Source: Burkholderiales bacterium (GTDB lineage: Bacteria > Pseudomonadota > Gammaproteobacteria > Burkholderiales > JAEUOS01). From it: a stretch of 64,000 nt of DNA. The stretch lies in NCBI GenBank assembly GCA_016790635.1, contig JAEUOR010000070.1, forward strand, positions 109,546 to 173,545. The letters run 5' to 3'. The translations under genes and the position numbers were made by a program. The notes under the pieces were generated by a model. The model worked only from the letters and a program-made list of their open reading frames with translations, made no database searches and was not told where the DNA came from. The first letter of the stretch is position 1. Each line of letters begins with the position of its first letter. Shown here in pieces: positions 1 to 7,547 of this stretch.

Positions 1-1232
1 ATGGCCGCGTCGGCATTCTTGAGCAACTCGTCGCCGTCGGCCGCGTTCTCGGGGTAGATGGCGACACCGATCGACGGCGAAGTTGTCACCGGGTGCCCGG
101 AGAGCTCGTAGGGTGCCGCCAACGAGGTTCGAATCTTCTTGGCCACCACCTCGGCGTCTTCGGAAGAGCGCAGCGCCGGGAGCACGACCACGAATTCATC
201 GCCGCCCAAGCGTGCCACCGTATCGGAATCGCGCACGCTGGTCTTCAGGCGCCGCGACACTTCGATCAGGAGCTCATCGCCGATCGCGTGTCCCAGGGTG
301 TCGTTGATGGACTTGAATCGGTCGAGGTCCAGGAACATCAGCCCGCACGAAACCTTGTTGCGATTGGCATGCGCCAGCGCAACCCGCAGCCGGTCGCCCA
401 GCAGGATGCGATTGGGCAGACCGGTCAGCTGGTCATGGTGGGCCAGGAAGGCGACGCGCGCGGCGTCGGCGCGCTGTTCGGTCACATCCTCCATCGTCCA
501 GACCACGCCGCGGTCCAGATCCCATGACGAGATCGCCTTGGCCGCCGTGCGCGCCAGGATGACCTTGCCGTCGCGCCGCTTCAAATGCATGTCGCCACGA
601 AAGATGCCGCCCGCGCGCAACGTCGTTTCGACCCGCTGGATCGTCTCGTGATAGTCCTCTTCGTTCAGGTGCAGATGTTCGATGCTGCGCCCCGACAATT
701 CGGTCGCGGCGTAACCTAGCAGCGTCTCGCACATCGCGTTCTGCCACTCGATCCGTCCCTTCTTGACGAAGAAGGTCGCCACCGGACTGATCTCGAGCAT
801 GGTGCGCGTTTCGGACAGCGCGTCCTCCAGACCCTGCTGCAGACGGCGCCGTTCCAGGCAGGCGTTCACGCGCGCGCGCAGGAGCACCGGGTCGAAGGGC
901 TTGGTCAGGTAATCGACTGCCCCCAGCTGGATGGCGCGCACGAAATTGGCCGTATCGTCGTTGGCAGAGACGACGATGACGGGAACACGCGCAAGATCCG
1001 GCTCGGCCTGCATGGCCTCGAGCACGCCGAATCCGTCCAGGACCGGCATCATGATGTCCAGCAGCACCAGATCGAACTTGTCCTGGCGCAGGGCCGCGAG
1101 CGCTTCCGCGCCGTTGCCGGCCATGCCGAAATTGGCGAACCCGTCCCGCGTCAGGCGCCGCGCCAGGGTATAGCGGTTGCCTTCATCGTCGTCGACCAGG
1201 AGGATCGACATCGCGCCCAGGTCGTCCTTCAT
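1..1232 (-). CDS. Response regulator with PAS and GGDEF domains (diguanylate cyclase), C-terminus cut by window edge
   Basis: Open frame on the minus strand running off the left edge; about 410 residues are visible. An N-terminal receiver domain (about residues 8-125) has an acidic pocket (LLVDDE) and the phospho-acceptor Asp in LLDIMMP near residue 58. A PAS domain follows (about 140-250), then a GGDEF domain from about 270. The GGDEF active-site motif is intact near residue 343, and an RxxD inhibitory site (RDSD) sits five residues before it, so an active, product-inhibited c-di-GMP synthase is expected. The ATG overlaps the stop of the upstream kinase gene in a TGATG, which points to translational coupling and suggests the kinase is its partner. 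An EAL domain may follow beyond the edge; this cannot be seen. Confidence 0.9.
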   Translation of the reverse strand, partial: MKDDLGAMSILLVDDDEGNRYTLARRLTRDGFANFGMAGNGAEALAALRQDKFDLVLLDIMMPVLDGFGVLEAMQAEPDLARVPVIVVSANDDTANFVRAIQLGAVDYLTKPFDPVLLRARVNACLERRRLQQGLEDALSETRTMLEISPVATFFVKKGRIEWQNAMCETLLGYAATELSGRSIEHLHLNEEDYHETIQRVETTLRAGGIFRGDMHLKRRDGKVILARTAAKAISSWDLDRGVVWTMEDVTEQRADAARVAFLAHHDQLTGLPNRILLGDRLRVALAHANRNKVSCGLMFLDLDRFKSINDTLGHAIGDELLIEVSRRLKTSVRDSDTVARLGGDEFVVVLPALRSSEDAEVVAKKIRTSLAAPYELSGHPVTTSPSIGVAIYPENAADGDELLKNADAA

Positions 1233-3013
1233 CAGGCTCCTTGTGATCGCCGTGACGGCGTTGCCAGGGTCGATTCTTGCATGCCGGTGCGTCGGCGCGG
1301 AAGCATGAGCGTAAAGGTGGAGCCGGCCCCCACCTTGCTTGTCACCGTGACATCGCCGCCGACCAAGAGCGCCATGCGTCTGGACAGTGCCAGGCCCAGG
1401 CCGGATCCGCCATGCTTGCGCGTGGAAGAGGAATCGAGCTGCGTGAACTCGCGGAACAAACGCGGCAGGTCTTCCGGCGCGATGCCTGGTCCACTGTCGA
1501 TGACGGCGAAACGCACGTGCGTGGCGTCGCAGGTGACCTCGATGCGTACTTCGCCGTGGTCGCAGAACTTCACCGCATTGCCGGTCAGATTGATGAGGAT
1601 CTGCCGCACCCGCTGTGGATCGCTCTCGATGACAGGCAGGTCGGGAGCATGCGAAGTCGCCACGCGCAGGCCCTTCTGGCGCGCCAGCGGCGCCACCGTC
1701 GCCAGCGACTCCTCGGCCAGGGCGGCGGGACTGAACGCGGAATACTCCAGCGCCATGCGTCCAGCCTCGATGCGCGAGAGATCGAGGATTTCGTTGATCA
1801 GCGAAAGGAGTTGGCGGGCCGAGCTGGAGATGCGCGGCAGCGACTGCTTGAGTTCCTGCGGATCGGGCTTCTCGGCGTCCTCCAGCAGCATGTCGGACAG
1901 TCCGATGATCGCGTTCAAGGGCGTGCGCAGTTCGTGGCTCATGGTCGCGATGAAATCGGTCTTGTGCCGGCTCGCGGTCTCGGCCTGCGCCTGCGCGGCC
2001 TTCAGTTCCAGGAGCGCCTTGCGAAATGTCGACAGGGAGCGCGCCATCTGGCCGATTTCGTCGGCGCGCGTGGTGTAGGGGATCTCCTGTGCGTGAGCGC
2101 CGCCGGCGATCGCGGTCATCGCCCCGGTCATGCGATTCAAGGGCCAGACGACGAAGCGCAGCAGCAGGAAGGCGCCGGCAATGGTGCCGATCACCAAGAG
2201 CGTGGTCACCTCGATGTTGCGCCGGATCGCCGCCGACAGTCGCTCGCGAAAGCCGGTGACCGCGACGCCTTCCCCGGTCTGCGCGCGTCTGCCCAAGGCG
2301 CCGGTCAGGCCGCGCAGGCGCGCGTCATGCTCGTCGAGCACGCGAATGGTCGCCTGGTCGAGTACGCCGTGGATCTCGACGACGCGCGCGAAGGCCAGGT
2401 CGTACTCGAGCGCACCATCGGACAAGCCGCGCGGCGCCAGGGCCTGGCGCACGCGCCCCGACTGTTCCGCCACGCGCTCGGCCTCGGCCTGTCCGCGCGA
2501 CGCCAGATAGTTGACCTCGGCTTCGCGCAGATCGGTGAACCGCGCGCGCTGACCGGCTTCATCGGCAGCGGCGCGCAGGGCTCCCGCCGCCACCGCCAGC
2601 TGCTTCAGGCGCGACTGCAACTGGCGCCGTGCCGTGACCACCGCCTCGAAGCTTGCCAGATACATTGCCGCTTCGCTTTCGATGCGATCCATCTCGGCCT
2701 TCTCGCGCGGCAGGTCGGCGCGTGCTTCCCCAATCGCGCCCAGCAGCGCCTGCGCCTCAGCGCCGATGCGCGCCGGGGGTTCGATCGCATCCGAGGCGAC
2801 GTATTCGCGCAGCACCGCCGAAAGCGCGGCATGACGGCCGGCCACTTCGGCGGCGACGCGGCCGGTGCGCGCCACTTGCTGCAACCCGCTGAAGTCGTCC
2901 TCGATCGCGTCGAGCAGCGCGTAGCGACCATAGGACAGCCACACCACCACCCCGATCAGGAGCATCATTCCGCCGAAGATCAGGAAGCTGATGCGGGCTT
3001 CTGCGACACGCAT
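1232..3013 (-). CDS. Membrane sensor histidine kinase (HAMP, HisKA, HATPase)
   Basis: 593 residues. A membrane segment near residues 8-28 and a second near 270-292 enclose an alpha-helical, Ala/Glu/Arg-rich sensor region. A HAMP-like segment follows (about 292-345). The HisKA box FIATMSHELRTPLNAI puts the phospho-His near residue 359. The HATPase domain has N box (NLTGNAVKF), G1 (DSGPGI) and G2 (GSGLGLALS). There is no C-terminal receiver; the REC-PAS-GGDEF gene directly downstream, sharing one base of its stop, is the obvious target. The signal sensed is unknown. The gene starts 10 bp after the barstar stop, so it is probably read with the patatin/ribonuclease/barstar genes. Confidence 0.9.
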   Translation of the reverse strand: MRVAEARISFLIFGGMMLLIGVVVWLSYGRYALLDAIEDDFSGLQQVARTGRVAAEVAGRHAALSAVLREYVASDAIEPPARIGAEAQALLGAIGEARADLPREKAEMDRIESEAAMYLASFEAVVTARRQLQSRLKQLAVAAGALRAAADEAGQRARFTDLREAEVNYLASRGQAEAERVAEQSGRVRQALAPRGLSDGALEYDLAFARVVEIHGVLDQATIRVLDEHDARLRGLTGALGRRAQTGEGVAVTGFRERLSAAIRRNIEVTTLLVIGTIAGAFLLLRFVVWPLNRMTGAMTAIAGGAHAQEIPYTTRADEIGQMARSLSTFRKALLELKAAQAQAETASRHKTDFIATMSHELRTPLNAIIGLSDMLLEDAEKPDPQELKQSLPRISSSARQLLSLINEILDLSRIEAGRMALEYSAFSPAALAEESLATVAPLARQKGLRVATSHAPDLPVIESDPQRVRQILINLTGNAVKFCDHGEVRIEVTCDATHVRFAVIDSGPGIAPEDLPRLFREFTQLDSSSTRKHGGSGLGLALSRRMALLVGGDVTVTSKVGAGSTFTLMLPRRRTGMQESTLATPSRRSQGA

Positions 3014-3023
3014 GTCGCCGCAC

Positions 3024-3335
3024 CTAGTCGCGCAGGACGCGCATGGCCACTCCGCGTTCGCGCCAGAACTCGGCGGCGTCGGCGAACGCCGCGTGAATGG
3101 CGTCTCCGACCGCGGAATGCGGCAGGTCGGCCAGGGTGACGTTGCAATCGGCGCCCGGCGAGAGCGGCAGATCGGTCAGGCAATCGTAGAGGGCATCAAG
3201 GTTGACGCCAAAGTGGGCGGGAAACCCCATGCTGGCCGCGATCCGCTTGAGCATCGACTCCCGCGACCGCAATCCCTTGAATTCGACGCGCCACTCGCCG
3301 CGTCCGGGCCCACCACCCTTGTCGTGGCCTGCCAT
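3024..3335 (-). CDS. Barstar-family ribonuclease inhibitor
   Basis: 103 residues, close to the usual barstar size (about 90). The core barstar signature is visible: FKGLRSRESML followed by FPAHFGVNLDALYDCLTDL, the helix-loop region that plugs the barnase active site. No signal peptide, so it should stay in the cytoplasm. It begins 3 bp after the stop of a barnase-type ribonuclease, which is the expected partner, and protects the cell from enzyme made before export. It also lies 10 bp before a histidine kinase gene. Confidence 0.88.
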   Translation of the reverse strand: MAGHDKGGGPGRGEWRVEFKGLRSRESMLKRIAASMGFPAHFGVNLDALYDCLTDLPLSPGADCNVTLADLPHSAVGDAIHAAFADAAEFWRERGVAMRVLRD

Positions 3336-3338
3336 GGA

Positions 3339-3734
3339 TTACTCCCTGATGCGCCGGAAACTCGCGTAATGATCGTCGGTGTACCAGCAAGCCGCCGGGG
3401 CGTTGCGCGCCCAGTCGGCTGACTCGCCGCCGCATACGATGCGCCGAGCGCCGCGATTGCGGGCGCCCGGCGTGTCGACCGTATATTCGCGGTAGTAGCC
3501 ACGCGCACGTCGTGGCAGCAGGCCCTCCCGGTTGCCGAAGGTCGTGCCATCCTTGTCGTAGCGGAACGGACCGCCCTTGCGGATCGCCGCGTAGACCAGG
3601 CGACCCTCGCGCGGCAGCGCGGCCAGTTCAACGGACGCATCGGCGGCCTGGCGCGCCAGGGCCGGACCGGTGGTCCACAAGAAGAGTCCCAGCCAGATGC
3701 TGACTGCGGATGCGAGCAAGCGCGATATCGCCAT
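3339..3734 (-). CDS. Secreted barnase-type ribonuclease
   Basis: 131 residues from the chosen ATG. An in-frame ATG at 3785 would overlap the upstream patatin gene, while 3734 starts directly at a signal peptide (MAISRLL... to about ALA at residue 27) and leaves a 16-bp gap. The mature part matches barnase closely: FGNREGLLP, then YYREYTV (catalytic Glu, E73 in barnase), GARNRGARRIV (substrate-binding Arg residues) and TDDHYASFRRI (catalytic His, H102). It should cleave RNA after purines outside the cytoplasm. Two Cys in the mature part (IVCGG and ACWYT) could form a disulfide. The barstar gene follows after 3 bp. Confidence 0.88.
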   Translation of the reverse strand: MAISRLLASAVSIWLGLFLWTTGPALARQAADASVELAALPREGRLVYAAIRKGGPFRYDKDGTTFGNREGLLPRRARGYYREYTVDTPGARNRGARRIVCGGESADWARNAPAACWYTDDHYASFRRIRE

Positions 3735-3750
3735 GGGTCGCCAGAATAGC

Positions 3751-4902
3751 CTATGCGGCAAGGAACTGGGCGACCTCGTCGCCACGCGCCACGGTGTCGC
3801 GATATCCCAGGTCGATCAACGCACGCGTGTATTCCTTCTCGAACAGCAGATAGCTGGCAAGCGCCGACCCCTTGCGATTCATCGCGCCGATGCCGCGCAA
3901 CATGGCACGCACCGGCCAGGGGAGGTTCTTGACATGTCGCGCCGCCAGGGTATCGAGGCGCTCCGAGGGGGAGATCACCAGCACCTCGACGCGTCGCAAC
4001 CCTGTCTGCCCGCTGGCGGCCAATTCGGCCGGCAGCAGGGACAGGGTGTGGTTGATGCGCATGACCCGCTCGATGTCGACATTGAGGCTGTCCAGGAAGA
4101 TCGAAGACAGGGCGTGCCCCGCCACCTGCGCCAGCGACGGATAGGATTCGCCGCGAATGCGCTCGGAAGGCTCGTTGATGCGCCCGGCGCCGATCACCAG
4201 CACGCGCGAGGCCCCCAGGTGGATCGCGGGACTGATCGGCGCGAGCTGGCGCATCGACCCGTCGCCGAAATATTCCCGATGCAGCTTGACCGCCGGGAAG
4301 ATGAACGGGATCGCTGACGAAGCCAGCAGATGCTCGACGGTGATATGGGTGCGCGCGGCGACGCGCTGCTGGCGCGCCCAGGGTTCAATGCCGTCCGCGG
4401 ACTGGTAGAAATTGACGCTCTGTCCGGACGCGTAACCCGAGACCGTGATGCACAGCGCCCGCAGGGCGCCCGACGCGATGGCACGATCCACGGCCGAAAA
4501 GTCCAGATTGCGCCGCAACAGCTCGGCCAGCGGCGTGTTGTCGAACAGGGACCGCGGCGCCGAGCGCACCACCCATCCGGCCATGAGGGCGCCCAGCCAG
4601 TGTGCCCCGGTCTTGGCGATCCCCATGACGTCGGATCGGTAGACATGATGGGCATGGAAATTTTCCCAGACCTCGAGCAGGTAATCCACCGACTTGCCAA
4701 AATCTGCGGCAAAGCAGGCCAGTGACGCCGCGTTGATCGCGCCCGCGGAGGTCCCGCAGAGAATCGGAAAAGGGTTGCGGCGACGGTCCGGCATCAGCTC
4801 GGCGATGCGTTTCAGTACCCCGACCTGGTAGGCAGCCCGCGCGCCCCCGCCGGTGAGGATCAGCGCGGCATGCTGGTGGGTCGGCGGAACGGCATCGATC
4901 AT
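3751..4902 (-). CDS. Patatin-like phospholipase
   Basis: 383 residues. The N-terminus has the patatin oxyanion loop LILTGGGARAAYQVGVL, followed by the nucleophile elbow GTSAG (Ser near residue 50). The second dyad residue is the Asp of FGDGSMRQ near residue 216. These make a Ser/Asp dyad lipid acyl hydrolase. No signal peptide is visible, so action in the cytoplasm or at the inner membrane is likely. It is the first gene of a minus-strand run that continues with the ribonuclease/barstar pair and the kinase/GGDEF pair. A perfect inverted repeat lies just upstream of its start. Confidence 0.9.
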   Translation of the reverse strand: MIDAVPPTHQHAALILTGGGARAAYQVGVLKRIAELMPDRRRNPFPILCGTSAGAINAASLACFAADFGKSVDYLLEVWENFHAHHVYRSDVMGIAKTGAHWLGALMAGWVVRSAPRSLFDNTPLAELLRRNLDFSAVDRAIASGALRALCITVSGYASGQSVNFYQSADGIEPWARQQRVAARTHITVEHLLASSAIPFIFPAVKLHREYFGDGSMRQLAPISPAIHLGASRVLVIGAGRINEPSERIRGESYPSLAQVAGHALSSIFLDSLNVDIERVMRINHTLSLLPAELAASGQTGLRRVEVLVISPSERLDTLAARHVKNLPWPVRAMLRGIGAMNRKGSALASYLLFEKEYTRALIDLGYRDTVARGDEVAQFLAA

Positions 4903-4915
4903 GGGTGCATGTTAT

Positions 4916-4941
4916 CGCTTGAGGAGGCCCACCCTCAAGCG
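4916..4941. repeat. Perfect inverted repeat upstream of the patatin gene
   Basis: Arms CGCTTGAGG and CCTCAAGCG (9 bp, no mismatch) with an 8-base spacer, 13 bp before the patatin ATG and about 130 bp before the next plus-strand gene. There is no T-run on either side, so it is not a typical terminator. It could be a 5' leader hairpin or an operator. Confidence 0.5.
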
Positions 4942-5067
4942 CGCCCTGACCGCAAAGCGCTGTCGGCGCAATTCCTACATGCATTGCCGACTGGTGACCA
5001 CTGTCGCTGGGTACCGCTGTCGCGGCATGATCTGTTGACCGTCCACCAAACCCTCCCGGAGAACGCC

Positions 5068-5280
5068 ATGCTTGAAACCCGGCACCTCGGCAACGCCTTC
5101 GCCCTCATCTGCGACCCGAACGCCATCGCCAACGCGCTCGACAAGTCGCGTCGCTGGCAGTTGAAATCGCGCGTCTGCCGCCCGCTGGACCGGCCGGCGC
5201 GCAGCAGGGTATCGCGGGAACTGGCCCAGTTCGATGCCATGATCGAAGCGGAGTCGGCCACGCTGCAGCGCGACGATTGA
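5068..5280 (+). CDS. Small hypothetical protein
   Basis: 70 residues, family not recognised. Start chosen at the ATG at 5068 because CGGAGA lies seven bases upstream; the frame stays open further 5' without a ribosome site. The protein is soluble-looking, with a basic middle section (KSRRWQLKSRVCRPLDRPARSR) and an acidic C-terminal tail. No signal peptide or membrane segment. It stands alone between divergent patatin and the next plus-strand membrane protein. The ribosome site is the main argument that it is real. Confidence 0.5.
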   Translation: MLETRHLGNAFALICDPNAIANALDKSRRWQLKSRVCRPLDRPARSRVSRELAQFDAMIEAESATLQRDD

Positions 5281-5358
5281 AGCGCCGCAAGACACCAAGC
5301 CAGCCCGCGGCGCGCGCAGTGCACGAGCGGCGCGCTACACTGCGATGAACCACCAGCG

Positions 5359-5865
5359 ATGCCGTCGGAGGCCCGCCTTGCGGATGTCAGCCGCCGCGCG
5401 CATGCTGCCCGCGTCCCGACGACTCGCAGATTCTTGCCACCGACTCCCTCAAACGACCTGGCGCGAGCCATCGGCGCACGCGGCTTCCGCAAGTGGTACG
5501 AGGGGCGCCTGGTCGAATCGCATCTTTATCTGGTCTTGGCATTCCTTTGCCTGATCCTCCTGGTCGCGATCATCGAGCAGGGCGGGCCGTACAACAGCTT
5601 CGGCGCGGCACTGCTGCTTCTGGGCGCCAGCGCGATCGCGGGCTGGATTGGCCTGTGGTGTACACGGCGCTATTTCACGATCCTGGAGACGGCGCAGTTC
5701 ATGAGTGACCGTTCCGAATGTCCGCATTGCCAGGCCTACGGTCGCTTCGAGATTCTCTACACCGGACCGCGCGAGGATGCCGAGGGGCAGTTGAGCCCGA
5801 CGCTGGCTGATCTGCCGCTGCTGTTCGTGCGCTGCCGCAAGTGCGAAACGCGCTGGACCATGTGA
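5359..5865 (+). CDS. Membrane protein with C-terminal zinc-ribbon-like Cys pairs
   Basis: 168 residues, function unknown. Two hydrophobic segments (about residues 54-72 and 80-100, starting HLYLVLAFLCLILLVAII and AALLLLGASAIAGWIGLW) form a hairpin anchor. The C-terminal domain carries CPHC and CRKC, a spacing typical of a zinc ribbon, so it probably faces the cytoplasm. The first 40 residues are low-complexity and the true start may be further in. It is convergent with the RsbW-like gene, ending 9 bp from it. Confidence 0.6.
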   Translation: MPSEARLADVSRRAHAARVPTTRRFLPPTPSNDLARAIGARGFRKWYEGRLVESHLYLVLAFLCLILLVAIIEQGGPYNSFGAALLLLGASAIAGWIGLWCTRRYFTILETAQFMSDRSECPHCQAYGRFEILYTGPREDAEGQLSPTLADLPLLFVRCRKCETRWTM

Positions 5866-5873
5866 GAGTGGCC

Positions 5874-6371
5874 TCAGTCGCCCAGCGGCAGGGCAAGGTC
5901 CAACCGATTCATGTCGCCATCACGCACATAGCGCGCAGTTTCGATGAGCCTGCCGATCAGATAAACCCCGAGCCCGCCGACCGGACGCATCGACAAGGTC
6001 GTCGCCAGGCCGCCGGGCTCGCCGCGCAGGCTCTCCAGCGGGTTGTGCGCGGCGGCCGCATCAGCGTATTGGAGCAGTACCGTATCTGCGCGGCGCTCCA
6101 GGCCGACCTGCACCGGCGAGTGACAATCCCCGCCGTAGCCGTGAGAAACCGTATTGGTGAAGAGTTCCTCGACGATGAACGCGAGGCGCAAAGCATCGGC
6201 CCGCAACACGCCAGCCCTCGCGCAATAATCCTCGACAAAGGCCAGCGCGTCGGCAAGCGACTTCATGCGCGCTTCGTAGGTGCGGGTTTCGCTGGCGATC
6301 ATCCTGGATTGGCCGCGACCTGCGGCCGGTGAAGACGGCTGACTGCGAGACTGGCCTCGAGGTTCCGGCAT
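5874..6371 (-). CDS. RsbW-like anti-sigma-factor kinase / ATP-binding protein
   Basis: 165 residues with a GHKL (HATPase_c_2) fold. The N box is IVEELFTNTVSHGYG, and the G-rich lid is GGLGVYLIGRLIE near the C-terminus. The size and lack of other domains match the switch kinases that phosphorylate STAS antagonists. A STAS protein and a SpoIIE-type phosphatase are encoded nearby (10641-11015 and 7548-9656), so this is the likely kinase of a partner-switching circuit. The first 23 residues are Ser/Arg/Pro-rich and unlike the family, so the real start may be the ATG at 6302. It is divergent from the FecR gene. Confidence 0.82.
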   Translation of the reverse strand: MPEPRGQSRSQPSSPAAGRGQSRMIASETRTYEARMKSLADALAFVEDYCARAGVLRADALRLAFIVEELFTNTVSHGYGGDCHSPVQVGLERRADTVLLQYADAAAAHNPLESLRGEPGGLATTLSMRPVGGLGVYLIGRLIETARYVRDGDMNRLDLALPLGD

Positions 6372-6435
6372 CGAGTATCGAGCGAGCCCTTAGTTTACTA
6401 TCCGCCTTCCCGGCTACATCACGAAAAGATTCCCG

Positions 6436-6876
6436 ATGCGCATCGTCATGAAATCGCTATCCGCAGGTTTCGCCGTCATGGCGCTGGCCGCCGGAGCACA
6501 GACTCCCGAGATCGGCCGCGTCAAGGTCAGCAAGGGCTCAGTGGTGATCGAACGCGCCGGAAACCGCATCGCCGCCGCCCCGGGAACGACCCTGGTTGTA
6601 GCCGACGTGGTACGCACCGGCCCCGACGGCTCGGTAGGCATCACGATGAGCGACAACTCCCTCCTTTCCGCGGGCCCCAACAGCGCTCTGGCACTGGAAC
6701 GCTATGCCTTCGACAGCACCACACATCAAGGTCGCTTCGACACGACACTCAATCGCGGCACGCTTTCGGTCGTCTCCGGCAAGATTGCCCGGCAGGCGCC
6801 CGATGCAATGACGGTCAGGACGCCGGCGGCGATCCTGGGCGTGCGCGGCACCGAATTCGTGGTCGCGGTGGAATGA
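6436..6876 (+). CDS. FecR-domain periplasmic protein
   Basis: 146 residues. It begins with a signal peptide (to about ALAAGA, residue 21), then a FecR domain: a KGSVVIERAG strand, a VVADVVRTGPDGSVGITMSDNS turn region, then RTPAAILGVRGTEFVV at the C-terminus, the classic FecR ending. It lacks the N-terminal anti-sigma/transmembrane part of true FecR, so it is a free periplasmic protein. It overlaps the OmpA-type lipoprotein gene by 4 bp (ATGA), so the two are co-translated. FecR domains often occur next to CHASE2 proteins, and one lies just downstream on the other strand. Confidence 0.85.
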   Translation: MRIVMKSLSAGFAVMALAAGAQTPEIGRVKVSKGSVVIERAGNRIAAAPGTTLVVADVVRTGPDGSVGITMSDNSLLSAGPNSALALERYAFDSTTHQGRFDTTLNRGTLSVVSGKIARQAPDAMTVRTPAAILGVRGTEFVVAVE

Positions 6877-7523
6877 AGCGCCGGTGCACAGCCGCGCTTG
6901 GCGGCGCCGCAAGCCTCGCGGCGGCGCTCCTGGCCGGCTGCGCGAGTCCGCCGCCTCCCGCACCGCCCTCGCCGCCTCCGCCCCCGCGTTACACCGACAC
7001 CGTCATCCTGTTGCCTGAAGCCGGCGGCCGCGATACCGCCGTCACCATGCGCCAGGGTGATGCCGTGATTACCCTGGCCCAACCCTTTGCGGGAGCGCAG
7101 GCCGGCAGCGGCGCGGCGCCGCGCAGCTTCGAGTCCAGCGCCGCGGAGGTGCGCGACAAGTTTGGCGCCGCGCTGGCAGCCCAGCCGCCCCGACCGACCT
7201 CGTTCACGCTCTATTTCGTTCTTGGCTCCGATACCCTGACCGAGGAATCACGCGCGGTGGTCGAGCGGGTGTTCGCTGAAATCGCCGGCCGCCCGGTGCC
7301 AGATGTCGTCGTCGTCGGCCACACCGACACCGTGGGCAGTGGCGCGTCCAATGATGCGCTGTCGCTCACCCGCGCCGAGTCCATCGCGCGTGAACTGGTG
7401 CGGCGAGGCATCGCGCCCGCGAACGTGCGCGCCAGCGGTCGCGGCGAACGGGAACTTCTCGTGCCTACCGCCGACAACGTCGCCGAACCGCGCAACCGGC
7501 GCGTCGAGATCATCGTGCGCTGA
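6873..7523 (+). CDS. OmpA-family peptidoglycan-binding lipoprotein
   Basis: 216 residues. The N-terminus is a lipoprotein signal with lipobox LLAGC (Cys near residue 23), then a Pro-rich linker (ASPPPPAPPSPPPPPR). The C-terminal OmpA domain (about 105-216) has the expected VVVVGHTDTVGSGASNDALS and LTRAESIARELVRRGI, ending NRRVEIIVR. It should be anchored to the outer membrane and hold peptidoglycan. It starts inside the FecR stop (ATGA overlap) and ends convergent with the CHASE2 phosphatase gene. Confidence 0.88.
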   Translation: MKRRCTAALGGAASLAAALLAGCASPPPPAPPSPPPPPRYTDTVILLPEAGGRDTAVTMRQGDAVITLAQPFAGAQAGSGAAPRSFESSAAEVRDKFGAALAAQPPRPTSFTLYFVLGSDTLTEESRAVVERVFAEIAGRPVPDVVVVGHTDTVGSGASNDALSLTRAESIARELVRRGIAPANVRASGRGERELLVPTADNVAEPRNRRVEIIVR

Positions 7524-7547
7524 GTTCGTGCCGGCCGCGGCGACGCA

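Noticed and set aside
1277..3139. 620-residue open frame antisense to the histidine kinase
   Set aside because: High GC third codon positions keep the opposite strand open. No ribosome site, no domain, and low-complexity Arg/Gly/His-rich composition; the kinase on the other strand has clear motifs.
3735..3785. N-terminal extension of the ribonuclease from the ATG at 3785
   Set aside because: It would overlap the patatin gene and places 17 extra residues before a proper signal peptide.
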